64,000 nucleotides of DNA from NCBI RefSeq assembly GCF_042433915.1, contig NZ_JBHLUN010000008.1, forward strand, positions 412,224 to 476,223, in the 5' to 3' direction. Of this stretch, positions 37,473 to 48,451 are shown one piece after another; positions within the stretch are counted from its first letter, which is position 1; every line of letters begins with the position of its first letter. The position numbers were made by a program, and so were the translations under genes. Below the pieces are notes generated by a model. The model saw nothing but the letters and a program-made list of their open reading frames with translations. It did not search any database and was not told the DNA's origin. The stretch comes from Roseomonas elaeocarpi (lineage in GTDB: Bacteria > Pseudomonadota > Alphaproteobacteria > Acetobacterales > Acetobacteraceae).

Positions 37473-38227
37473 CGGCACTGTTCGACCTGTCCGGCCGGGT
37501 GGCGCTGGTCACCGGCGGCAATGGCGGCATCGGCCTGGGTCTCGCGCAGGGGCTGGCCGAATGCGGGGCGCGGGTGGTGATCACCGGGCGCAACGCCGAG
37601 AAGAACGCGGCCGCCGTGGCGGCGCTGGGCGGCGACGCCCTCGCGCTGGTGGTGGACGTGACCGACCGCGCCGGGTGCGACCGCGCCGTGGCCGAGGTGC
37701 TGCGCCTGGCAGGCCGGCTCGACATCCTGGTGAACAATGCCGGCACCAATATCCGCCAGCCGCCCGAGGCGATCACCGACGAGGCCTGGGACACGGTGCT
37801 CAACACCAACCTGACCTCGATGATGCGGCTGTGCCGCGCGGCCTACCCGGCGCTCAAGGCTTCCGGCCATGGGCGGGTGATCAACAACGGTTCGATGATG
37901 TCGATCTTCGGCGGGCCGCAGCACGTGAGCTACGGCGCCTCCAAGGGCGGCGTGGTGCAGCTGACCAAGTCGCTGGCCGTGGCCTGGAGCGGCGACGGCA
38001 TCACCTGCAACGCCATCCTGCCCGGCTGGATCGAGACGGAGCTGACGGTGGGCGCCCAGCGCGACAACCCGGCGCTGCATGACAGCGTGATCGCGCGCAC
38101 GCCCGCCGGCGTCTGGGGCAAGCCCGCGGATTTCCGCGGCATCGCCGCTTTCCTGGCCAGCGACGCGGCCGCTTTCGTCACCGGCACCGCCATCCCGGTG
38201 GATGGCGGCTACTCGGCGCGCGGCTGA
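37469..38227 (+). CDS. SDR family oxidoreductase
   Basis: A short-chain dehydrogenase of 252 residues. Cofactor motif TGGNGGIG at 15-22, NNAG at 89-92, catalytic Ser142, Tyr155 and Lys159 (YGASKGG), and the C-terminal GTAIPVDGGYSARG typical of classical SDRs. It resembles 2-deoxy-D-gluconate/gluconate dehydrogenase-type members, but the substrate is not determinable. GTG 37469 overlaps the carA stop by 4 nt, so it is translationally coupled to carA and interrupts the carA-carB pair. No pathway link to pyrimidine or arginine synthesis is evident. Confidence 0.92.
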   Translation: MTALFDLSGRVALVTGGNGGIGLGLAQGLAECGARVVITGRNAEKNAAAVAALGGDALALVVDVTDRAGCDRAVAEVLRLAGRLDILVNNAGTNIRQPPEAITDEAWDTVLNTNLTSMMRLCRAAYPALKASGHGRVINNGSMMSIFGGPQHVSYGASKGGVVQLTKSLAVAWSGDGITCNAILPGWIETELTVGAQRDNPALHDSVIARTPAGVWGKPADFRGIAAFLASDAAAFVTGTAIPVDGGYSARG

Positions 38228-38245
38228 GCCGGAAGGCCGCGCCGG

Positions 38246-38584
38246 ATGAACGGGGTGACCACGGGCGACGCGCCGATCGACAGGGCCGCCATCGAGAGCA
38301 GCATGCTCGGCGGGGCGGACCTGCTGCTGGCCTTCCTTGTCGGCTGCCTCGCCTGCCTCGCGCTGGTCTTCCTCCTGCGCTCCGTGCTGCGGCGCCGGGC
38401 CGAGGGGCTGCACAACAAGGGCGGCGTGGCGCTGCTGCTGACGCTCGCGGTGTCGGCCGTGGTGCTGTGGCTGCTGCGGCCCTGGATCTCGCCCTCCTTT
38501 CCGGTGAACGGCTTCGTCGAGGCCGGCTACATCGCCTGCGTCATGAACATCCCGGCGGCCATCGCGCTGACCTGGCGGCGTTAA
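38246..38584 (+). CDS. Small hypothetical membrane protein
   Basis: 112 residues with three hydrophobic segments: about 24-46 (LLLAFLVGCLACLALVFLLR), 60-78 (VALLLTLAVSAVVLWLL) and 90-110 (GYIACVMNIPAAIAL). A short basic loop RRRAEGLHNK lies between the first two. No family recognised. It sits between the SDR gene (18-bp gap) and carB (49-bp gap) on the same strand, probably in the same transcript. The start is ATG 38246 with no obvious ribosome site beyond AAGG. Confidence 0.65.
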   Translation: MNGVTTGDAPIDRAAIESSMLGGADLLLAFLVGCLACLALVFLLRSVLRRRAEGLHNKGGVALLLTLAVSAVVLWLLRPWISPSFPVNGFVEAGYIACVMNIPAAIALTWRR

Positions 38585-38633
38585 GCGCCGCCCCTCACCT
38601 CTTTCAACGCCCGATCACCCGAGCGGAGCCACC

Positions 38634-41876
<3,243 letters not shown>

Positions 41877-41882
41877 GGGCAC

Positions 41883-41924
41883 GGGGCGGGGCTGACCGAA
41901 CGGTCGGCACCCGCCCCTGCTTTT
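41883..41924 (+). terminator. Intrinsic terminator after carB
   Basis: GGGGCGGG pairs with CCCGCCCC and the inner GCTGACC with GGTCGGC around loop GAAC, with one bulged A, followed by TGCTTTT. Confidence 0.85.
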
Positions 41925-42028
41925 AAGAGGCACCGTGTTTGGGGTGGGATCGCCCACCCGGCGCCGTGCCGGCTTCCGGTTCACCGGTGGCTGGCGCGGT
42001 CGCGTCGTGTTCTGGGAAGGTTTACGCC

Positions 42029-42502
42029 GTGCAGAAGTTCCCCATCACAGCCGAAGGGCTGGCCCGTCTGGAGGACGAGCTGCGGGTGCTGCGGGCCGAG
42101 GAGCGGCCGGCGGTGATCCGCGCCATCGCCGAGGCGCGCGCCCATGGCGACCTGTCGGAGAACGCGGAGTACCACGCGGCGCGCGAGCGGCAGTCCTTTA
42201 TCGAGGGCCGCATCGCCGAGCTGGAGTCCGTGATCCCGTCCTCCGAGGTGATCGACGTGGCCAAGATGGCCGGCGACCAGGTGCGCTTCGGCGCCACGGT
42301 CACCATCGTCGACGAGGAATCCGAGGACGAGAAGACCTATCGCATCATCGGCGCCTACGAGGCCGACATGAAGAAGAACAGCATCTCGATCTCCTCGCCG
42401 CTGGCGCGCGCGCTGCTGGGCAAGGGCGTCGGCGACACGGTCGAGGTGCCGGCGCCGGGCGGGGCACGCTCCGTCGAGATCACCAAGGTCGCCTACAACT
42501 AA
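42029..42502 (+). CDS. greA: Transcription elongation factor GreA
   Basis: Rescues backtracked RNA polymerase by stimulating transcript cleavage; 157 residues. The N-terminal coiled coil carries the acidic tip DLSENAEYHAARERQ (Asp and Glu at about 42 and 45), and the C-terminal FKBP-like domain has VTIVDEESEDEKTYRIIG and ISSPLARALLGKGVGD. GTG 42029 is chosen because it begins the conserved MQKFPIT-AEGL and has AAGG upstream; the longer open frame to 41939 is unlike the family. ilvA follows after 12 bp. Confidence 0.96.
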   Translation: MQKFPITAEGLARLEDELRVLRAEERPAVIRAIAEARAHGDLSENAEYHAARERQSFIEGRIAELESVIPSSEVIDVAKMAGDQVRFGATVTIVDEESEDEKTYRIIGAYEADMKKNSISISSPLARALLGKGVGDTVEVPAPGGARSVEITKVAYN

Positions 42503-42514
42503 GGCCCGCCCTGC

Positions 42515-43777
42515 ATGACCGCCGCCGCGCCCGACGCCGTGACCGCCACCGCCTTCGCCAGCCGCGTGGCGGCACCCCCGGTCACACTGGCAGAAGTCCG
42601 GGCGGCGGCGGAGCGCATCCGCGGCGCGGTGGTGCGCACGCCCACCATCCAGGCCCCCGCGGTCGGCCGCGCGGCGGGTTGCGAGGTCTGGCTCAAGCTC
42701 GACAACCTCCAGGCCACGGGCGCCTTCAAGGAGCGCGGGGCGGCGAACCGCCTGGCGCTGCTTTCCGCGCGCGAGAAGGCCACCGGCGTGGTCGCCATGT
42801 CGGCCGGCAACCACGCCCAGGCCGTGGCGCGCCATGCCAGCCTGCTGGGGATCCGCGCCACCATCGTGATGCCGCGCTTCACGCCGGCCACCAAGGTGGT
42901 GCGCACCGAGAGCTGGGGCGCCGAGGTGGTGCTGCACGGCGAAACCCTGGCGGAGGCCGCGGCGCATGCCCACGCGCTGTCGCTGCGCGACGGGCTGGTG
43001 TTCATCCATCCCTACGACGACCCGGGCGTGATCGCCGGCCAGGGCACCATGGCGATCGAGATGATCGAGGATGCCCCGGCGATCGACACGCTGGTGTTCC
43101 CGGTGGGCGGCGGCGGACTGCTGGCCGGCTGTGCCGCAGCGGCGCTGGAGATCAACCCGAACCTGCGCGTCTTCGGCGTGGAGGTGGAAGGCTACCCGGC
43201 CATGGCACAGCGCCTGGCGGGGCGGCCGATCACGGTGGGCGGTCCGACCGTGGCCGAGGGGATCGCGGTGCGCGACGTGGGCGAGACGCCCTTCGCGCTC
43301 CTGCGGCAGATGGGCATCGAGGTGCTGGTGGTGCCCGAGCGCGCCGTGGAACAGGGCATCGCCCTGCTGGCCGAGGGCGCCAAGGTGGTGGCCGAGGGTG
43401 CCGGGGCGGCGGGCGTCGCGGCGCTGCTGAGCCATCCGGCGCGCTTCGCCGGGCACCGCGTGGGCACGCCGGTCTGCGGCGGCAACATCGACGCGCGGGC
43501 GCTGAGCAACGTGCTGCTGCGCCAGCTGCTGCGCGACGGGCGGTTGCTGCGGCTGCATTTCGACATCCCCGACCGACCCGGCGTGCTGGCGGATATTTCC
43601 CGCCGGATCTCGGAAGCCGGCGGCAACGTGATCGAGGTGAAGCACCAGCAGCTCTTCGGCGCGCCCACGGTGCAGTCCACCGAGCTGGAGCTGATGGTCG
43701 AGGTCCGCGACGCCGCCCAAGGCGCCGCGATCATCGCGACGCTGGAAGCGGGCGACTACGTGGTGCGCCGGGGCTGA
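42515..43777 (+). CDS. ilvA: Threonine ammonia-lyase
   Basis: A PLP enzyme converting threonine to 2-oxobutanoate for isoleucine synthesis; 420 residues. PLP lysine Lys72 is in GAFKERGAANRL, the phosphate-binding glycine loop PVGGGGLLAG is at about 195-204, and SAGNHAQAVA at about 95. The last ~85 residues are a single ACT domain (LRLHFDIPDRPGVLADISRR), the short form found in many alphaproteobacteria, so feedback control may differ from the two-ACT enzyme. The TGA stop lies inside the first unit of the tandem array at 43770-43914. Confidence 0.94.
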   Translation: MTAAAPDAVTATAFASRVAAPPVTLAEVRAAAERIRGAVVRTPTIQAPAVGRAAGCEVWLKLDNLQATGAFKERGAANRLALLSAREKATGVVAMSAGNHAQAVARHASLLGIRATIVMPRFTPATKVVRTESWGAEVVLHGETLAEAAAHAHALSLRDGLVFIHPYDDPGVIAGQGTMAIEMIEDAPAIDTLVFPVGGGGLLAGCAAAALEINPNLRVFGVEVEGYPAMAQRLAGRPITVGGPTVAEGIAVRDVGETPFALLRQMGIEVLVVPERAVEQGIALLAEGAKVVAEGAGAAGVAALLSHPARFAGHRVGTPVCGGNIDARALSNVLLRQLLRDGRLLRLHFDIPDRPGVLADISRRISEAGGNVIEVKHQQLFGAPTVQSTELELMVEVRDAAQGAAIIATLEAGDYVVRRG

Positions 43778-43914
43778 CGCCCCGGCTTCAATTCCCCTTC
43801 TGGGGCTGACGCCTCGGCTTCATTCCCTCGCAGGGGCTGACGCCAGGGTTTCAGGTCCCCCACGGGGCTGGCGTCCCAGCCCCCATTTCCACCAGGGCTG
43901 ACGCCCCGGCTTCA
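43770..43914. repeat. Tandem array of ~31-bp hairpin units between ilvA and cbpM
   Basis: Five units starting at about 43770, 43802, 43833, 43864 and 43894. The consensus begins GGGGCTGACGCCCCGGCTTCA and ends in a pyrimidine-rich ATTCCCC tail. GGGGC and GCCCC in each unit can pair around TGAC. Unit 1 contains the ilvA TGA and unit 5 contains, on the other strand, the TGA of cbpM. Unit 4 is the most diverged. Confidence 0.9.
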
Positions 43915-44268
43915 GTCCTCCTCGAGCGCCGACAGGCGGCGCGCCAGGCTGCGCAGGCTTTCCTCGGGCAGTTCCCCCAGCGCGTCGCGCAGCCGGCGCA
44001 TCTGCCGGCGGCTGTCGTGCAGCTGGTCCACCAGCGACAGCACCACGGGGATGGCGGGCTCGCCCAGCTCCAGCTCGTCGCGCAGTTCCAGGATCAGGCC
44101 CAGGCGCGCCACGTCCACGGCGCGAAACAGTGTCTCGCCCCCTTCACGCGACGGGCGGACCCAGTCCGAGGCGATCCAGCCTTCCAGCGTGCGCGGGTCG
44201 AGCCGCCGGAAGCGGCTGAGCACGGCGGCCACGGTGATCGTGCCGGCGGGCGTGGTGGTGGCGCTCAT
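43912..44268 (-). CDS. cbpM: Chaperone modulator CbpM (MerR-like)
   Basis: 118 residues with a MerR-type helix-turn-helix start (AAVLSRFRRLDPRTLEGWIASDWVRP divided between helices) and a C-terminal helical part (LVDQLHDSRRQMRRLRDALG). CbpM proteins bind the J domain of the DnaJ-like CbpA and inhibit it. The assignment rests on the fold pattern and on overlap with cbpA: the start 44268 overlaps the cbpA stop by 4 nt. Confidence 0.85.
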   Translation of the reverse strand: MSATTTPAGTITVAAVLSRFRRLDPRTLEGWIASDWVRPSREGGETLFRAVDVARLGLILELRDELELGEPAIPVVLSLVDQLHDSRRQMRRLRDALGELPEESLRSLARRLSALEED

Positions 44269-45263
44269 CCCGGTTCTCCCCCCAGGTTGCCTCGCGGATC
44301 AAAGGGCGGCTGCTTCAGCTGCCAGCTGCGCAGGAACTCCTCCAGCGCCCCGTCGACGGGCCCGGTCACCAGGCGCAGCGTCACCGTCAGGTCACCGGCC
44401 TCCGCCCCGCTGCCGGCCGCCACGCCGCGTCCGCGCAGGCGCAGCTTGGTGCCGCTGTCGGAATGCGGCGGGATGGTGAGCGACACCTCGCCGCGCGGCG
44501 TCGGCACGGGCACCCGGGCGCCGAGCACCGCCTCGCTGAAGGTCACCGGCAGTTCCAGCGCGAGGTTGCGGCCGTCGCGTTGAAAGAAGGGGTGCGGCAG
44601 CATCGTGACCTCGATCAGCGCGTCGCCGGCGGGGACGTCGTTGCGCCCCGGTTCGCCCTTGCCGCGCAGCCGCAGGATCTGCCCGTCCTCCAGCCCGGGC
44701 GGGATGCGCACGTCGAGCTCCCCGCCCTCAGGCAGCGTCAGCCGGCGGGTGGCGCCGTTCACCGCGTCCAGGAAGGAGACCTCCATCCGGTACTGGTGGT
44801 CGGCGCCCCGGCGCGCGCGGGTGGTGCCGCCGCCCGCCCCGGTGTGGGTGCGGAGGAAGTCGCTGAAGATGTCGCCGAAGTCGCCGGAGTCGAAGTCGCT
44901 GAAGCCCGCGAAGCCGCCGGCCTCGCTGCCCCCCGCCCGGTTCCCACGGCTGCCGGCGCCGGCCGCGCCAGGGCGGTAACGTGCCCCACCGGCACCCGCG
45001 GCGTAGTCGCGGTAGTAGCTGCGCTCCGGCCGCTCCTGCCCTTCGGCGTCGATCTCGCCCCGGTCGAACCGGGCGCGCTTGTCCGGGTCGGACAGCAGGT
45101 CGTTCGCGGCGTTGGCGGCCTTGAAGCGTTCCTCGGCCTCCCGGTTGCCCGGGTTGAGGTCGGGGTGGTTCTTCTTGGCGATGGCGCGGAAAGCCTGGCG
45201 GATCTCGTCCGCACTCGCCGTCCGGCTCACGCCCAGGGTCTGGTAGGGATCGTTGCTCGCCAT
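44265..45263 (-). CDS. cbpA: DnaJ-class co-chaperone CbpA
   Basis: 332 residues. The N-terminal J domain carries the HPD triplet (33-35) needed to stimulate DnaK ATPase, with YQTLGVSRTASADEIRQAFR before it. A Gly-rich region with GGFAGFSDFDSGDFGDIFSDF (about 100-128, shown in part) follows, then two C-terminal substrate-binding beta domains (LDVRIPPGLEDGQILRLRGKG). There is no zinc-finger domain, which marks CbpA/DjlA-type rather than DnaJ. ATG 45263 has GGAAAGG upstream. It is translationally coupled to cbpM downstream. Confidence 0.93.
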   Translation of the reverse strand: MASNDPYQTLGVSRTASADEIRQAFRAIAKKNHPDLNPGNREAEERFKAANAANDLLSDPDKRARFDRGEIDAEGQERPERSYYRDYAAGAGGARYRPGAAGAGSRGNRAGGSEAGGFAGFSDFDSGDFGDIFSDFLRTHTGAGGGTTRARRGADHQYRMEVSFLDAVNGATRRLTLPEGGELDVRIPPGLEDGQILRLRGKGEPGRNDVPAGDALIEVTMLPHPFFQRDGRNLALELPVTFSEAVLGARVPVPTPRGEVSLTIPPHSDSGTKLRLRGRGVAAGSGAEAGDLTVTLRLVTGPVDGALEEFLRSWQLKQPPFDPRGNLGGEPG

Positions 45264-45473
45264 CGGCCTTTCCAACGTCGCAGGACGGCCCCGGCTTCCG
45301 GGGCGGGGCGCCTCGATAGATGGAGACGTGAAAACGGCCGTGCCACGCACGGACGAGCGGCATCGGCCGCGGGCACGCGCCGTTCGGCGGTCCGGTTCGC
45401 TACCACGGCCCGGCGCCCAGGCTCAACGGGGCGGGCTCAGCGGTCGGCCACCACGGATCGACATCACGGACCG

Positions 45474-45521
45474 GCGCCACGGTTGGGCGCCACGGTTGGG
45501 CGCCACGGTTGGGCGCCACGG
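45474..45521. repeat. 13-bp tandem repeat, 3.7 copies
   Basis: GCGCCACGGTTGG is repeated at 45474, 45487 and 45500, then a partial copy GCGCCACGG at 45513. It lies between cbpA (start 45263) and the acyltransferase stop (45529), upstream of cbpA on its strand. Confidence 0.85.
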
Positions 45522-45528
45522 ACCGGCC

Positions 45529-46773
45529 TCAGCCGGGGTGCCCCGCCCCACCCTCCCCCACGCGCCGCGGCCGGCCGCGCAGGACGCGGCTGAGCGACTG
45601 CGCGAACCCATCCGCACGCAGGAGCAGCGCCACCGCCATCGCCGTCCAGGCGAGCGCCGTGACGCAGGCCATCAGGCGCGCCGGCACCTCACCCAGGACC
45701 GGTTGCAGCAGCAGGTAGGTCGCAGCGCCCGCCGCCACTACGCCGGGCCAGTGGCCGAGATAAAGCGGAAAGGACCAGCGCCCGAGGGCCAGCAGGATCG
45801 GGCGGCGCACTGCAACCCCGCCGAAGGCGAGCACGAGGCCCAGGAACTCCAGCATTCCGCCCGTCATCTTCTGGCACTGATAGACCGACAGGCAGGGGAG
45901 CGCCGGCAGTTCGGCGCGGCACAGCGTGCCGATGGCCGCGGCCACGCCGCCCTCTGCCAGAACGCCGATCCAGGCGCCGAGGGACACCAGCAACAGGCCG
46001 AGGAGCGGGATCGCCATTGTGTTTTTCGTCGCGGTGGTTCTCGCCGCGCCCGGCGCGCGCCCGGGCGACACGAAGCTCAGCAGGTGGCCCAGCAGGAAGC
46101 ACAGGAAGGCGCTGCGGACGAGCACCACCAGCAGCCCGGCGACCGCCGGCAGCCAGAGCCGCGGGAAGCTCTGCCGTAAGCGGACCAGCGCCAGCACCAG
46201 CATCGCGCCCTGGAATTCCAGCGACAGCGTCCAGAGCAGCGGCACCCAGGCACGGGTGAGCGACCTTAGTTCCGGTCCCGGCCAATCGTATTTGCTGAGA
46301 TAACCCGCGCCGTCGTAGCCCAGCAGCGGCGCGTCGAGCAGCCCGTCGCGGAACACGTCGGGCAGGTTGGGCCGCAGGTCCCAGCTGCCCTGCAGCCAGG
46401 AGGACGCCAGGACCTCACCGGCCCGAAGGTTGGGATGTCCGAACAGGCGCATCGCCACCCAGGCGAGAAGGCAGGCCGCCAGCGCCGGCAAGGCGAGCCG
46501 CAGGTAGCGCCCGACCACCACGGGCAGCACGGAGCTGTCGCCCGACCAGGCGCGGGTGAGCACGAAGCCGCTCAGCCCGAAGAACAGGAACACGGCCGAG
46601 TAGCCGTCGAAGGGTACGAAGAGCGGCGTTGCCCGCCAGGTGGCGCCCGTGCTCCCGCTCGGCGCCAGGATCCATTCCGGCCAATAGGCCGATGCCAGGT
46701 GCAGGAACACCACCTGCACCGCCGCCACGCCACGGATCACATCCAGGACGTGATCCCTGCCCCGCGCGGGCAC
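45529..46773 (-). CDS. Membrane acyltransferase (OafA/Acyl_transf_3 type)
   Basis: 414 residues, about ten hydrophobic segments. The N-terminal family motif RGVAAVQVVFLHLASAY near 11-27 contains the catalytic-type His (HLA). Later conserved features are FFGLSGFVLTRAW, LWTLSLEFQGAM (with the Glu of the second motif) and SFPLYLGHWPG near the end. These enzymes O-acetylate polysaccharides or lipid-linked sugars at the inner membrane; the acceptor is unknown. GTG 46773 lies 7 bp after the Lrp stop; GTG 46815 would overlap the Lrp gene and is less likely. Confidence 0.85.
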   Translation of the reverse strand: MPARGRDHVLDVIRGVAAVQVVFLHLASAYWPEWILAPSGSTGATWRATPLFVPFDGYSAVFLFFGLSGFVLTRAWSGDSSVLPVVVGRYLRLALPALAACLLAWVAMRLFGHPNLRAGEVLASSWLQGSWDLRPNLPDVFRDGLLDAPLLGYDGAGYLSKYDWPGPELRSLTRAWVPLLWTLSLEFQGAMLVLALVRLRQSFPRLWLPAVAGLLVVLVRSAFLCFLLGHLLSFVSPGRAPGAARTTATKNTMAIPLLGLLLVSLGAWIGVLAEGGVAAAIGTLCRAELPALPCLSVYQCQKMTGGMLEFLGLVLAFGGVAVRRPILLALGRWSFPLYLGHWPGVVAAGAATYLLLQPVLGEVPARLMACVTALAWTAMAVALLLRADGFAQSLSRVLRGRPRRVGEGGAGHPG

Positions 46774-46780
46774 GCCGGGT

Positions 46781-47281
46781 TCACCCGGGCATGGCTTCGC
46801 CCCCCAGCGGCACACCCACGGCCTCCTTGGCCGTGCGGATGACCTGTAGCGTCTGCACCCGCATGACGTGGTCCGCCCCCGTCAGGCGGGCCGTGAGCGC
46901 GTTCTCGTGGGCGGTGTCGCGCGCCACCATGCGCAGGAGGAAATCGCCGCCACCCCGGATCATGTGGCACTCCCTTACCTCGGGCCAGGCGGTGACCATG
47001 CGCTCAAACGCTTCCAGGATCGACAGTTTCTGCGTTTCGAGGCCGACCAGCGCGAAGACCGTGACCTCCCAGCCCAGCGCGGAGGCATCGAGGTCAGCAT
47101 GGTAGCCGCGCAGGACGCCGGTTTCTTCCAGGCGGCGGACGCGGCGCAGGCAGGGCGGGGCGGACAGGCCCACGCGGCGCGCCAGTTCCACGTTGGTCAT
47201 CCGCCCGTCCCGCTGCAGCTCATCCAGGATCAGGAGGTCGGTCGCGTCCAGGTCGGGCGCTTCGTTCGGCATCAGTTTCAT
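46781..47281 (-). CDS. Lrp/AsnC family transcriptional regulator
   Basis: 166 residues. The N-terminal winged HTH is LDATDLLILDELQRDGRMTN-VELARRVGLS-APPCLRRVRRLEETGVLRGY. The C-terminal RAM/effector domain contains VFALVGLETQ, VRECHMIRGGGDFLLRMVARD and the final VPLG. Such proteins sense amino acids. The start ATG 47281 (or 47272) lacks a strong ribosome site. It is divergent from trxB; the inverted repeat at 47347-47386 in the shared region is a candidate site for it. Next on the strand is the acyltransferase gene. Confidence 0.9.
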   Translation of the reverse strand: MKLMPNEAPDLDATDLLILDELQRDGRMTNVELARRVGLSAPPCLRRVRRLEETGVLRGYHADLDASALGWEVTVFALVGLETQKLSILEAFERMVTAWPEVRECHMIRGGGDFLLRMVARDTAHENALTARLTGADHVMRVQTLQVIRTAKEAVGVPLGGEAMPG

Positions 47282-47346
47282 TGCCCGAAGTGGCGGGGGA
47301 ACGAAATATCCTTGCACGTCCCATGCCGTCCAGCCCATCCTTCATG

Positions 47347-47386
47347 GCATATCGGGTTGCGATACACGCAGGGCTGACCGATATGC
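47347..47386. promoter_or_regulatory. Spaced inverted repeat between lrp-like gene and trxB
   Basis: GCATATCGG at 47347-47355 and its exact complement CCGATATGC at 47378-47386, centre to centre 31 bp, about three helical turns. It lies 34 bp before the trxB start. Possible half-sites of a dimeric regulator. Confidence 0.5.
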
Positions 47387-47419
47387 TGCGCGAGACCCGC
47401 GACTCGCAGGAATTCAGCC

Positions 47420-48400
47420 GTGTCTGAGAATCATCGCACCAAGCTCCTCGTCCTCGGTGCAGGGCCCGCGGGCTATACCGCCGCGATCTACGCCGCCCGT
47501 GCCGGACTTGCCCCGCTCGTCGTGGCCGGGCTGCAGCCCGGCGGGCAGCTGACCATCACCACCGAGGTGGAGAACTACCCGGGCTTCGCGGACCCGATCC
47601 AGGGCCCCTGGCTGATGGAGCAGATGGCCGCCCAGGCGCAGCATGTCGGCGCCAAGATCATCATGGACACGATCGTGTCGGTGGACACCGGCAGCCGGCC
47701 CTTCCGCTGCGTGGGCGACAGCGGCGACACCTACACCGCCGATGCGCTGGTGATCGCCACCGGCGCCCAGGCCCGCTGGCTGGGCATCCCGGGCGAGCGG
47801 GAGCTGTCGGGCTTCGGCGTGTCGGCCTGCGCCACCTGCGACGGCTTCTTCTTTCGCGGCAAGGACGTGGCCGTGGTGGGCGGCGGCAACACCGCGATCG
47901 AGGAAGCGCTCTACCTGTCGGGCCTCGCGCGCAAGGTCACGCTGATCCACCGCCGCGAAACCTTCCGGGCCGAGCGCATCCTGCAGGACCGCCTTTTCGC
48001 CAGGCCCAACATCGAGATCGTGTGGAACACCACGGTGGGCGCGGTGCTGGCCGACGAGAGCGGCCGCGTCCCGGTGGCGCGGGCGCTGCTGCTGGAGGAC
48101 GTCACCACCGGCGCGCGGCGGGAGCTGCCGATCCAGGGCCTGTTCGTGGCGATCGGCCATTCCCCCGCCACTGCGCTGTTCCGGGGGCAGCTCGCCATGG
48201 ACGAGAGCGGCTACCTCGTGACGGAGCCCGGCTCCACCCGCACCTCGGTCGAGGGCGTCTTCGCCGCGGGCGACGTGCAGGATCACATCTATCGCCAGGC
48301 GATCACGGCGGCAGGCACGGGCTGCATGGCCGCGCTGGATGCCGAGAAGTGGCTGGCCAGCATCCCCGACGAGGCCCCGGCCCCTGCGGCCTACCTCTGA
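47420..48400 (+). CDS. trxB: Thioredoxin-disulfide reductase
   Basis: An NADPH- and FAD-dependent enzyme that keeps thioredoxin reduced; 326 residues. FAD motif GAGPAGYTAAIYAARAG at about 13-29, redox pair CATC at 137-140, NADPH motif GGGNTAIEEALYL, and the C-terminal FAAGDVQDHIYRQAITAAGTG (in part). The start is GTG 47420. The LysR-type regulator gene follows 51 bp downstream on the same strand. Confidence 0.97.
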   Translation: MSENHRTKLLVLGAGPAGYTAAIYAARAGLAPLVVAGLQPGGQLTITTEVENYPGFADPIQGPWLMEQMAAQAQHVGAKIIMDTIVSVDTGSRPFRCVGDSGDTYTADALVIATGAQARWLGIPGERELSGFGVSACATCDGFFFRGKDVAVVGGGNTAIEEALYLSGLARKVTLIHRRETFRAERILQDRLFARPNIEIVWNTTVGAVLADESGRVPVARALLLEDVTTGARRELPIQGLFVAIGHSPATALFRGQLAMDESGYLVTEPGSTRTSVEGVFAAGDVQDHIYRQAITAAGTGCMAALDAEKWLASIPDEAPAPAAYL

Positions 48401-48451
48401 CACCAACGCCGTCCAACCACCGCTTCCCAACCCTGGGGGACAAAACTCCAC

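Noticed and set aside
45474..45521. Tandem repeats as a CRISPR array
   Set aside because: Units are 13 bp without spacers, and no cas gene is present; the same applies to the 31-bp array at 43770, whose units abut directly.
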